Assembly: GCA_045658315.1 (NCBI GenBank)
Contig: JAZOUV010000011.1
Coordinates: forward strand, 1 to 22,808
DNA length: 22,808 bases
From: RGIG1995 sp045658315
Lineage (GTDB): Bacteria > Bacillota > Clostridia > Oscillospirales > CAG-272
Direction: 5' to 3'
The stretch's first letter is position 1; each line of letters starts with the position of its first letter. Made by a program: the position numbers and the translations under genes. Shown here piece by piece: positions 15,320 to 22,795 of the stretch. The notes beneath the pieces are model-generated. The model was not told the DNA's origin, made no database searches, and saw nothing but the letters and a program-made list of their open reading frames with translations.

Positions 15320-15592
15320 ATGGCAAATATACTCGAGGAATTGTGGTACAGGAACATAATACCTATGGAGCATACTGTTGAAGGGAATGTGCATATTAAA
15401 AATCTGGGAGCTCTTATTTGTAAAAGTAGGGATAGTCTTGCTAAAAGCCTAACCGATACACTGAAGGCGTTGCTTGTAAAATACGATAAGGCCGTTAATG
15501 AAATGTATTCTGAAATTGAAAAAGAAACTTTTATTTACGGTTTCAAGCTCAGCGGAAGATTAGTTTATGAAACATTCAGAAACAATATCTAA
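15320..15592 (+). CDS. DUF6809-like small protein
   Basis: 90 residues from ATG 15320, preceded by AAAGGA at a 9-nt spacing; a longer frame from 15266 is not needed. MANILEELWYRNIIPMEH, a middle helix SLTDTLKALLVKYDKAVNEM and FIYGFKLSGRLVYETF match a small family common in Clostridia genomes (I recall it as DUF6809), with the same ILEELWYGNI..E start and FIYGFRLG end. Function unknown. A possible -35 TTGACT lies at 15266-15271. It diverges from the restriction-modification operon and converges on the PLD-ATPase gene. Confidence 0.75.
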   Translation: MANILEELWYRNIIPMEHTVEGNVHIKNLGALICKSRDSLAKSLTDTLKALLVKYDKAVNEMYSEIEKETFIYGFKLSGRLVYETFRNNI

Positions 15593-15606
15593 TTAAATAC
15601 TAGATT

Positions 15607-15650
15607 AAAAGCACACAGCAATACCATATGTGGTAAAGTTGTGTGCTTTT
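15607..15650. terminator. Bidirectional terminator between convergent genes
   Basis: AAAAGCACACA (15607-15617) pairs with TGTGTGCTTTT (15640-15650); an inner stem TACCA/TGGTA (15622-15635) extends the hairpin. It lies between the DUF6809-like gene and the end of the PLD-ATPase gene. Confidence 0.85.
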
Positions 15651-15694
15651 TGCCTTGTAAAGCTAATTACATGAAAATTTTTAAAATGTCTCTA

Positions 15695-17695
15695 TCAAGA
15701 CTTGCCGAAAAATGATCTTTTAAATTTTATGTCGAAAAATTTTTCAGCTTCATCTAATTTCATCATAATGCTGCTGTTAGTTTTTCTCGCTTCTAAGGTT
15801 TCGGGTAATTCTTTCATGATATATCCAGCTTCATATGGAGCACCGGCATCATAACATAGTTCATTTACCTTCTTGTTTATAACAAAGGCTTTTTTATTTG
15901 TCCTCCATGCGTCACGAATAGCTTTAATAGCATGCTTACCGGTTACCTGCTCGCTGAAGTAATTATCGAGAGAAAGCTCACGTATATATGGCGGTAATAC
16001 ATCTATATGTTCACTTATTATAGCAACAATTACTTCGGAAGAAAGTTTAAGAATATCAGGTGCTCGAGTAGATTCTTCATCTTTTAGTTCTTCTATTAGA
16101 TCAGGAACTATTTCAAGCATACGTCTTAAATATTCTCTATAAAAAGCTGTTCCTATTTTTTGCTGAACAGAGCGAACAATATTACTCTGCATTACTTCTG
16201 TGTTAGTTAAGCCTGCTTCCACTCTACAAATAACAGTTCGTCTAATAACCTCAGGCATAACAGCTTTTACGTCTTCGTTAGCACTAATAACAACAGCGGA
16301 ATAATTTGTAAGGTGTTCACCAACTCCAAAATCATCGTTCTTAATTGTTTCAATTGCATGCTGATTAAAGCGGTTATTTGTTAAGTCATCAACGATTATA
16401 GGCGCACCTTGAACTGTTCTTTTTAAACCTTCAATGCTTGACCTTGTAAAATCAGGTGCTGATACTTTGGGCTTTTGACCAATCATCATTTTTAGAAGAG
16501 TTTCAAGAAAACTTGTTTTACCTGCTTTACTTTGTCCATAAACTAAACCGAACACCGGATACGGAAGACGATTTTGGTCAAACCGAGCAGCTGAATCTCT
16601 CATAATTGCCATAAATGGTGAGCAGAAAAACCAGTTTGCAAATTCGAAGTACCGTAACTGCATCCCCTGATAATCACCATGGAATTTACTGTATCCGTCC
16701 ATGTATTTTATAAACAGATCCACGTCTTGTTTTATCTCGTCTTTGGATGGATTTAAGTCAACGCTTTTGTCGTTTAAAACTACTGTTCCATCGAGTGCAT
16801 TTATTGTAAGTTGCGGATATTCACTTCTCAGCTCTTTTTCTTTGGTTTGTTCTTCTTTTAATCTACGTTGAACTTTAATTAATGTATCTGCAGAAATTTT
16901 AATTTTGCCTGTCTTTTTTTCAGGTTGAGGAACTAACGGAGAAATTTTTTTGCTTAAATTATTGGTATCTAAAACAAATTGAATATCGTCATTCATATTT
17001 TTATCTGTTTCTATAACCATTGCTTTATTAACCTTTATTGTTTGTGAGATAGGTAATTCTCCTATGTTTTCTATAGCATCAGCAAGGCTAATTGCTTTTG
17101 TGGATATAGAATCACAACTGACACTTTTTAATTCCTCAAATTTATCTGAATACCAATTATAAGCTTCTTCACCATCAATATAACAAATATTTTCTCTCTG
17201 TCGTCCGCCAAAAGCACTATAGGACAGATTAGCAGAACCCATAATTACTCTTTTTTTACCATCATTTGAAGACAACAAATAGATTTTCTCGTGCGAGATT
17301 TTTTCCCTCGATACATAAAGGTTAATCTCACCACAATCAATTCTTGATAAAAGATTCTGTTTGGACGCACTGATATTTTCACGTATTCTGTCAATTAATC
17401 TATCTTGATATGCTATGATTTCCTGCAAACTATATGACATTATGTGTTCACAACCAAATATAATTTCAGCTTTATCAAACATATCTAATAGTTTATATAT
17501 AAAATTTATACCCGAAGAGAACGTAATAGCACGCAACGTATCAAACCCCGAAAACAAATCTTGCCATGAAGCTATTTCCGCACCACAATAAGCCATTTTA
17601 ACAACTTCTAAAGTGTTTGTGTTATTATTCTTGGTATCTACAACATCAAAAATGCTATCGCTAAATAGACTGTTAAGTTCAGCATTATCTTTCAA
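15695..17695 (-). CDS. PLD-type nuclease fused to a P-loop ATPase
   Basis: 666 residues from TTG 17695, which has AAGGAG 8 nt upstream; the GTG at 17704 would overlap that site. Numbered from that GTG: about 55-190 is a single phospholipase-D-type module with the HxK motif SHEKIYLLSSN (H138, K140) and GSANLSYSAFG (156-166). About 240-330 is a charged linker. About 345-600 is an ATPase: Walker A GQSKAGKT (390-397), Walker B APIIVDDLT (434-442), sensor VVISANED (471-478), and an RR pair (488-489) that could be an arginine finger, as in SF3/AAA-type helicase folds. One HKD motif implies a dimer for nuclease activity. Nuclease-plus-ATPase single-gene proteins of this build are usual in antiphage defence; substrate and trigger are unknown. 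Confidence 0.8.
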   Translation of the reverse strand: MKDNAELNSLFSDSIFDVVDTKNNNTNTLEVVKMAYCGAEIASWQDLFSGFDTLRAITFSSGINFIYKLLDMFDKAEIIFGCEHIMSYSLQEIIAYQDRLIDRIRENISASKQNLLSRIDCGEINLYVSREKISHEKIYLLSSNDGKKRVIMGSANLSYSAFGGRQRENICYIDGEEAYNWYSDKFEELKSVSCDSISTKAISLADAIENIGELPISQTIKVNKAMVIETDKNMNDDIQFVLDTNNLSKKISPLVPQPEKKTGKIKISADTLIKVQRRLKEEQTKEKELRSEYPQLTINALDGTVVLNDKSVDLNPSKDEIKQDVDLFIKYMDGYSKFHGDYQGMQLRYFEFANWFFCSPFMAIMRDSAARFDQNRLPYPVFGLVYGQSKAGKTSFLETLLKMMIGQKPKVSAPDFTRSSIEGLKRTVQGAPIIVDDLTNNRFNQHAIETIKNDDFGVGEHLTNYSAVVISANEDVKAVMPEVIRRTVICRVEAGLTNTEVMQSNIVRSVQQKIGTAFYREYLRRMLEIVPDLIEELKDEESTRAPDILKLSSEVIVAIISEHIDVLPPYIRELSLDNYFSEQVTGKHAIKAIRDAWRTNKKAFVINKKVNELCYDAGAPYEAGYIMKELPETLEARKTNSSIMMKLDEAEKFFDIKFKRSFFGKS

Positions 17696-17727
17696 ATCTA
17701 ACACTCCTTAAAAGAGATTCTGTCAAT

Positions 17728-17756
17728 ATTATAGAACTTTTCATATGAAAAATCAA
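17728..17756 (-). promoter_or_regulatory. Promoter with embedded palindromic operator for the PLD-ATPase gene
   Basis: On minus: TTGATT (17756-17751), exact 17-bp spacer, TATAAT (17733-17728). The spacer holds a perfect 14-bp palindrome, TTTTCATATGAAAA (17738-17751), so a bound repressor would block polymerase. Confidence 0.75.
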
Positions 17757-17763
17757 ATTTATA

Positions 17764-17843
17764 AGTCCCAATTTCGGGACTATGCTCGATTAGTAATTAT
17801 AAATATTTGCTTGCAGTTGCAAAATAATAGTAGAACTGTTCTA
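17764..17843. repeat. Two further inverted repeats in the PLD-ATPase/primase divergent region
   Basis: AGTCCC (17764-17769) pairs with GGGACT (17776-17781). TAGAAC-T-GTTCTA (17831-17843) is a perfect 13-bp palindrome. Both lie between the divergent promoters and are candidate regulator sites for the primase gene or upstream sites for the PLD-ATPase gene. Confidence 0.5.
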
Positions 17844-17884
17844 GAAATCGGTGGTTAGACATTTCATAATTATAATTTTAAAGC

Positions 17885-17925
17885 AGCACACAGCTACACC
17901 GGACGGTGTGGCTGTGTGCTTTTTT
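17885..17925 (+). terminator. Terminator-type hairpin in the leader before the primase gene
   Basis: AGCACACAGC (17885-17894) pairs with GCTGTGTGCT (17911-17920), with inner ACACC/GGTGT, then six T on plus. It lies 145 bp before the primase start; if primase transcription begins upstream, the hairpin would act as an attenuator. A second smaller hairpin (18030-18051) precedes the ribosome site. The 17704-18068 gap holds no gene. Confidence 0.75.
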
Positions 17926-18068
17926 GCGTGTAATTCATATTCTAAACCCAACTTTTTTGAAAAAAATAAAAAATTTTTTCAAAATTCTCTCAAAAAGGTT
18001 GAATTTCGGAGTCTTTTTGTCCGTATGGTGAGGATTTCAATTTCAAGTCCTCGGAAAGGAGATTAAAA

Positions 18069-20387
18069 ATGCAAGTTCAAATCAAAAGCATACCCCAAAC
18101 GCTAAAAGACCTTGGAGAGTTCTGCTGTTGGAAGTACGAGGACAAAGACGGCAGAAAAACCAAAGTGCCGTACAATCCCGTAACCGGATACGGTGCCAAA
18201 ACAAATGACCCATCCACTTTTGTACCGTTCAACACTGCCGTAAACGCATCAGGTTATGACGGAATCGGTATTCGTGTGAGCGGAAGATTCGTAGGCATTG
18301 ACCTTGACCACTGTATTGAGGACAACAAACTTCTGCCCTGGGCGAAAGAGATAACAGACCGCTTTAGCGAAACCTACACAGAAGTCAGTCCTTCCGGAGC
18401 AGGTGTACGCATATTCTGCTTGTTGCCCGACAACCTCAATTACAACACCGAAACATATTACATCAAGAAAGGTAACATTGAGGTTTATATTCCCGGTTAT
18501 ACAAATCGCTTTCTTACCGTCACCGGCAACGGAATAAGTGCAAACGAAATCACCGAAACAGCAACAGCGCTCACATGGTTGCTTGAAACTTATATGCGTC
18601 GCCCTATTTCACCTACTCCTGCTTCAATTGCATATGGCGAAAGCTATCTTGATGATGATAGCGTTATTGCCAAAGCTTCCGCTGCAGCAAACGGTGATAA
18701 GTTTACAAAGTTATGGAACGGAGATATTTCCGATTACGGTTCTCGCAGTGAAGCCGATGCTGCTCTTGTTTCCATTCTGGCTTTCTGGTGCAGCGGTGAT
18801 ACCGGACAGATAGACAGACTCTTTCGTAATTCCGCACTTATGCGTGAAAAGTGGGATGCCAACCGTGGTGCTGACACCTACGGAAATATTACTGTTTCAA
18901 AAGTCTTATCAACAATGACCGAATTCTACAAACCCACCGTTCACTCAACTCCCGAAAAGGATTTCGGTACGGACAAACTCAAGAAGCTGAACCCTATGGA
19001 TTCATCCAAATACCCTTGGAATGATATCGGTGCAGGACATATATTTGCAGACTTTTATGCAGACCGTCTTCGCTATGTACCCGAACGCAAGATGTGGTTC
19101 TTTTACGAAAACGGTATATGGCAAGCAGATACCGGAAGTATTCACGCTATGAGATACTGTATGGAGCTTGCCGACCTTATGTATTCCTTTGCCCTTGAAA
19201 TTAAGGACGAGGACAAACGCAAGGCATATATGAAATATGCCGCTAGATGGCAAAACCACTCAACAAGAGTAAATCTTCTTAAAGATGCACAGGTATATCA
19301 CCCGATATCTTACAGCGAGTTCGATTCCGACGTTTACACATTCAACTGCAAAAACGGCACACTGCATATTGATACCGGAGCATTTACTGAACATCGTAGC
19401 ACAGACCTGCTTACAAAGAAAAGTAACGTTACATACGATCCCACCGCATACTCTGAACGCTTTGTTACATACATCAACGAAATTATGAACGGTGATACCG
19501 AAAAGGCAAAATTTCTGCAGAAAATTCTCGGATACGGTCTTACTGGAGATACCCGGCATGAATGTATGGTTATTCTCTACGGTGCAACCACCCGCAACGG
19601 AAAAGGTACGCTTTGCGAAAGTGTGTTGAAGGTAGTCGGCGATTACGGTTGCTCTTCCCGTGCGGAAACAATAGCTATGAAAAGCTATACCAACGGTTCT
19701 CAGCCCAGCGAAGATGTTGCACGTTTGGCAGGTGTGCGTTTTGTAAATATACCTGAGCCAAGTAAAGGTATGGTACTTGACGCAGCAAAAGTTAAAGTAA
19801 TGACGGGTAACGATACAATTAATGCCCGCTTTCTTCACGAAAACAGCTTTGACTTTCAGCCACAGTTCAAGATTTATGTCAACACAAACTTTCTGCCCGT
19901 AATTAACGATACCACTCTATTTTCAAGCGACCGCATCATAACAATACCCTTTGACAGGCATTTCGATGAAAACTCCCGTGACACTACCCTTAAAAGGCAG
20001 TTTGCCGAAGATACAGTACAGAGTGCGATTCTTAACTGGATGATTGAAGGATACCGTATGCTGCGCAAAGAAGGTTTATCTCCTCCGTTATCCGTAAAGA
20101 AAGCAATAAACGAATATAAGCACGACAGCGACAAGATGGCAATGTTCATAGAAGACAATCTGGTAGAAAAAGCGGATGCAGAAGAACTGACTTCTGCCGT
20201 ATACTCACGTTACCAGGATTGGTGCAAAGATAACGGTTACTGTGCCGAAGGCATGAAGAACTTCAAACAAGGCTTGCAGGCTTACGGTCAAGTCGTTCGC
20301 AAACGTCCGAAGTCAGGCGGAGAGAAAACTACAGTACTTCTCGGCTACAAGCTCATCAGGAATGATGGTGCATACATTTACAGATAA
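18069..20387 (+). CDS. Replication primase-helicase (P4/D5 type)
   Basis: 772 residues; AAGGAG 7 nt before ATG 18069. About 1-180 is a primase-polymerase-like domain with VGIDLDHC (D78, D80) and EVSPSGAGVRIF. About 200-285 (LWNGDISDYGSRSEADAALV, then FWCSGDTGQIDRLFRNSAL) resembles the helix-bundle domain of NrS-1-type polymerases. About 310-450 is a D5N-like segment (FFYENGIWQAD). The SF3 helicase follows with Walker A GATTRNGKGT (505-514), then RFVNIPEPSKG and FKIYVNTNFLPVINDTTLFS and RIITIPF. A C-terminal winged-helix tail ends the protein. Such proteins open and prime origins of phages, satellites and integrative elements. The candidate origin follows directly. Confidence 0.9.
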   Translation: MQVQIKSIPQTLKDLGEFCCWKYEDKDGRKTKVPYNPVTGYGAKTNDPSTFVPFNTAVNASGYDGIGIRVSGRFVGIDLDHCIEDNKLLPWAKEITDRFSETYTEVSPSGAGVRIFCLLPDNLNYNTETYYIKKGNIEVYIPGYTNRFLTVTGNGISANEITETATALTWLLETYMRRPISPTPASIAYGESYLDDDSVIAKASAAANGDKFTKLWNGDISDYGSRSEADAALVSILAFWCSGDTGQIDRLFRNSALMREKWDANRGADTYGNITVSKVLSTMTEFYKPTVHSTPEKDFGTDKLKKLNPMDSSKYPWNDIGAGHIFADFYADRLRYVPERKMWFFYENGIWQADTGSIHAMRYCMELADLMYSFALEIKDEDKRKAYMKYAARWQNHSTRVNLLKDAQVYHPISYSEFDSDVYTFNCKNGTLHIDTGAFTEHRSTDLLTKKSNVTYDPTAYSERFVTYINEIMNGDTEKAKFLQKILGYGLTGDTRHECMVILYGATTRNGKGTLCESVLKVVGDYGCSSRAETIAMKSYTNGSQPSEDVARLAGVRFVNIPEPSKGMVLDAAKVKVMTGNDTINARFLHENSFDFQPQFKIYVNTNFLPVINDTTLFSSDRIITIPFDRHFDENSRDTTLKRQFAEDTVQSAILNWMIEGYRMLRKEGLSPPLSVKKAINEYKHDSDKMAMFIEDNLVEKADAEELTSAVYSRYQDWCKDNGYCAEGMKNFKQGLQAYGQVVRKRPKSGGEKTTVLLGYKLIRNDGAYIYR

Positions 20388-20396
20388 AAACTCTTC

Positions 20397-20481
20397 GTGG
20401 CAAATGTGGCAGATGAATATGTATTTTTCTATAGGAATTTAATTTTTTAAGACAAGTATATTTACTTGCCACGCTTGCCCC
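20397..20481. repeat. Candidate replication origin: paired 9-bp repeats around an AT-rich core
   Basis: GTGGCAAAT and GTGGCAGAT are adjacent (20397-20414). On the opposite strand GGGGCAAGC and GTGGCAAGT are adjacent (20481-20464). Between lie 49 bp of mostly A/T. The pairs face each other, so the whole is an imperfect inverted repeat with 13 of 18 arm positions matching. The site starts 10 bp after the primase stop, where origins of such elements often lie. The rest of 20388-20708 shows only a short CCCC/GGGG hairpin (20492-20502) and CTGTGA-N11-TCACAG (20514-20536). Confidence 0.55.
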
Positions 20482-20708
20482 AAGAAAGCCACCCCATAGG
20501 GGGATAAAAATCTCTGTGACTATTCATATTTCACAGCGGCGCAGGGTTTCACGCATAAATTCGCAAAAGTTTTGGGGGTAATAGGCAAAAAGTTTTTATT
20601 ACCTTTCAGAGTGGTTGCTTACACAATTTAGCACCATCCGCTTTTAACAAAACTCAAGCAGTTATAGCTAATCTTGATAACACATAAAATCTAAAGGAGG
20701 TGGAAGGA

Positions 20709-20891
20709 TTGGCACGAAAGAAGAAACAATATGTACTTGTTGAAAAGCCTGAAATAAAACTTGATAAACCCATGCAGGAAGAGTTCGATAAAATCGTTGT
20801 CAACGCTCTGTGTCAATCCCTCTACCAAGCGGGAAAACTCACAGAAGAACAGGTCAGATATCTGGAGAATATTAACCTGAATATTTGGTAA
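20709..20891 (+). CDS. SHOCT-like small protein upstream of the recombinase
   Basis: 60 residues from TTG 20709, with AAGGAGG 8 nt upstream; the GTG at 20700 overlaps that site. Basic start (ARKKKQYVLVEKPEIKLDKP), then a short helical domain QEEFDKIVVNALCQSLYQAG and KLTEEQVRYLENIN of SHOCT type (a short C-terminal oligomerisation-like motif). It ends 59 bp before the recombinase start and is probably co-transcribed. Small basic proteins next to large serine recombinases are sometimes directionality factors, which is the best guess here, unproven. Confidence 0.75.
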   Translation: MARKKKQYVLVEKPEIKLDKPMQEEFDKIVVNALCQSLYQAGKLTEEQVRYLENINLNIW

Positions 20892-20950
20892 GTAATCGTA
20901 TTGATATACATCGGTTACTATGGCACTATGCTCACACAGGAGGTGTCTAT

Positions 20951-22795
20951 ATGACAAATTTCAAGAGCGACAGAATACTAAAGGTTGCGGCTTATTGCCG
21001 TGTTTCAACCGACAGCAGCGACCAGGCGAACTCGCTTTCAAGCCAGCAGAGTTATTTCAAAGAATATATCGAAAGAAATCCAATGTGGGAGCTTTACGAA
21101 ATATATGTTGATGAGGGAATAACCGGCACAAGCACAAAAAAGAGAAAGGCATTCAACCGTATGATGGTTGATGCTCAGCTTAAGAAATATGACCTGATTA
21201 TAACAAAGGAAATCAGCCGTTTTGCCCGTAACACTCTCGACAGCATTTATTACACCCGTAAACTCAAGGAATACGGTATCGGCGTTATGTTTGCAAACGA
21301 TAACCTTTTTACCCTTGACCCGGATGCGGAGCTACGCCTTACGATTATGGCTTCAATCGCACAGGAAGAAAGCCGTAAAACTTCCGAGCGTGTTAAATGG
21401 GGACAGAAACGCAGAATGGAGCAAGGCGTTGTGTTCGGCAGCAGTATGATTGGCTATGATGTAAAAGACGGAAAGATATACATAAACCCCGAAGGTGCTG
21501 AAGTAGTACGAAGGATTTTCCATAAGTACACGATTGAGCATAAAGGAACCTGCACCATTGCAAGAGAACTCAAGGAGGAAGGCATTCGTACCTTTACCAA
21601 TAAAAACTGGACTAACACAGTAATTCTGCGCACGCTGCGTAACGAAAAATACTGCGGTGATTTGATTCAGAAGAAAACGCTTACACCGAATTACCTGACA
21701 CACGAAAAGGTACTCAACCGCGGAGAAGAAGAATTGGTAATTATCCGTGATCACCACGAACCGATTATAAGCCGTGAACTCTTTGAGCTGACACAAAAAG
21801 AGCTAAAAAGGCGGTCTCCAACCGATGAGCAAAAGAAAAAGCTCGGCAACCGTTATTGTTTCTCCGGCAAAATCACCTGCGAGGAATGCGGCTCAAGCTT
21901 TGTGTTCCATAACAAAAAGCTTATGAGCGGTAATTATTTCAAATATTGGCAATGCTATAATGGCAGACGAAACGGAAAAACAAAGCATATAGATTCCGTC
22001 ACGGGCAAAGAGGTTGGGTGTCCGATAGATCATATTGCTCACGATGACCTGAAAAACATTATGGCTTGCGTTATCGAAACGATGACCGCCGACAAAAGCA
22101 GATTCCTTGCCATGCTGAAAAAACAACTTGAAGATGTGTTTACACAAAGCGATAACGATGATTTTGAGCGTAAAAAAGAACTGTTCGACAAGAAGACCGA
22201 ACGCAGAAAATCACTTGTGGATTTGTATCTCGATAAGTGCATCACAAAAGAAGAATTCAAAAAGATGTCAGTTGAGCTTGATGCGGAAATCGAAACCCTG
22301 AAAAATGAACTTCAGCCTTGTGCCGCCAACGCTCTTGACCGTAACAGTAAGGACGCGATTATTGCCGAATGCATTGCTTTTGCAAATAAGATACTCACAT
22401 CAAACGAGAACAATGATGAGTTCATAAAACATATTCTCGAATCAATGACCATCTCAAAGGACAACATAATAACGATAAAATTAAACCTGCTGCCGTTTAA
22501 ATGGAAATTTGCATTAACTTCCGTTGCTACGGCGGCGGGTTCTTCTTTTTGTGAGAATATCGCACAATATAGCGAAGAAACACCCCAAAAGAGCACTAAA
22601 AATACTCAAAGTGACCACACCGTAACGTATGTACCAATATCGGTAAGCAGACCCTTAAGTTCGCCCCACGGCATTGCAAAGCGCTGGCTGAGATACCTCA
22701 TTGAAGCACCGAGCTCACCGTCGGGACCTCCGAACTGGGTTATAATAACCTGTGCAAGCTTTGCATTGGGCGTTGCCACCTTAACGGGATACTGA
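20951..22795 (+). CDS. Large serine recombinase; C-terminus crosses the attachment site
   Basis: 614 residues from ATG 20951 with AGGAGG 8 nt upstream. Resolvase domain about 10-160: AAYCRVSTDSSDQ (catalytic Ser19), EIYVDEGITGTS, ITKEISRFARNTLD, IMASIAQEESRKTSERVKWG. Recombinase domain follows (GAEVVRRIFHKYTIEHKGTC, WTNTVILRTLRNEKYCGDLI). Zinc ribbon with C310, C313, C335, C357; coiled coil about 385-450 (KKELFDKKTERRKSLVDLYL); late strand IKLNLLPFKWKF. The attachment core at 22631-22635 lies inside the gene: after P562 the integrated frame encodes 52 residues antisense to cotJC (ISVSRPLSSPHG...TLTGY). In the circular form the frame would instead gain 47 residues from 4126-4270. It is the integrase of this element. 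Confidence 0.93.
   Translation: MTNFKSDRILKVAAYCRVSTDSSDQANSLSSQQSYFKEYIERNPMWELYEIYVDEGITGTSTKKRKAFNRMMVDAQLKKYDLIITKEISRFARNTLDSIYYTRKLKEYGIGVMFANDNLFTLDPDAELRLTIMASIAQEESRKTSERVKWGQKRRMEQGVVFGSSMIGYDVKDGKIYINPEGAEVVRRIFHKYTIEHKGTCTIARELKEEGIRTFTNKNWTNTVILRTLRNEKYCGDLIQKKTLTPNYLTHEKVLNRGEEELVIIRDHHEPIISRELFELTQKELKRRSPTDEQKKKLGNRYCFSGKITCEECGSSFVFHNKKLMSGNYFKYWQCYNGRRNGKTKHIDSVTGKEVGCPIDHIAHDDLKNIMACVIETMTADKSRFLAMLKKQLEDVFTQSDNDDFERKKELFDKKTERRKSLVDLYLDKCITKEEFKKMSVELDAEIETLKNELQPCAANALDRNSKDAIIAECIAFANKILTSNENNDEFIKHILESMTISKDNIITIKLNLLPFKWKFALTSVATAAGSSFCENIAQYSEETPQKSTKNTQSDHTVTYVPISVSRPLSSPHGIAKRWLRYLIEAPSSPSGPPNWVIITCASFALGVATLTGY

Larger units (their letters stand above)
4126..22635. 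mobile_element. 18.5-kb serine-recombinase integrative element in cotJC
   Basis: The borders are set by the split cotJC gene and the repeated GTACC core. The element is 18,510 bp, counting one copy of the core. It carries a large serine recombinase at its right end, a primase-helicase, a candidate origin, restriction-modification genes, several nuclease or defence-like genes and a sigma-factor operon. No conjugative, capsid, portal or terminase genes are seen, so it is best called an integrative (possibly mobilizable or satellite-like) defence island rather than a prophage. Remnants of three genes (alcohol dehydrogenase, peptide deformylase, caspase) show repeated cargo turnover between 9.1 and 11.4 kb. 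Base composition varies: the PD-(D/E)XK gene is very AT-rich, while the primase and recombinase genes are richer in GC. Confidence 0.9.

Noticed and set aside
17851..18066. 71-codon frame before the primase gene
   Set aside because: It runs through a terminator hairpin, has no ribosome site and is low in complexity.
19260..19838. 192-codon minus-strand frame
   Set aside because: Antisense shadow of the primase-helicase, Cys/His-rich by codon reversal.
20514..20536. CTGTGA-N11-TCACAG as a CRP-type site
   Set aside because: The spacer is 11, not the 6 bp between the TGTGA/TCACA arms of a CRP site; not supported.
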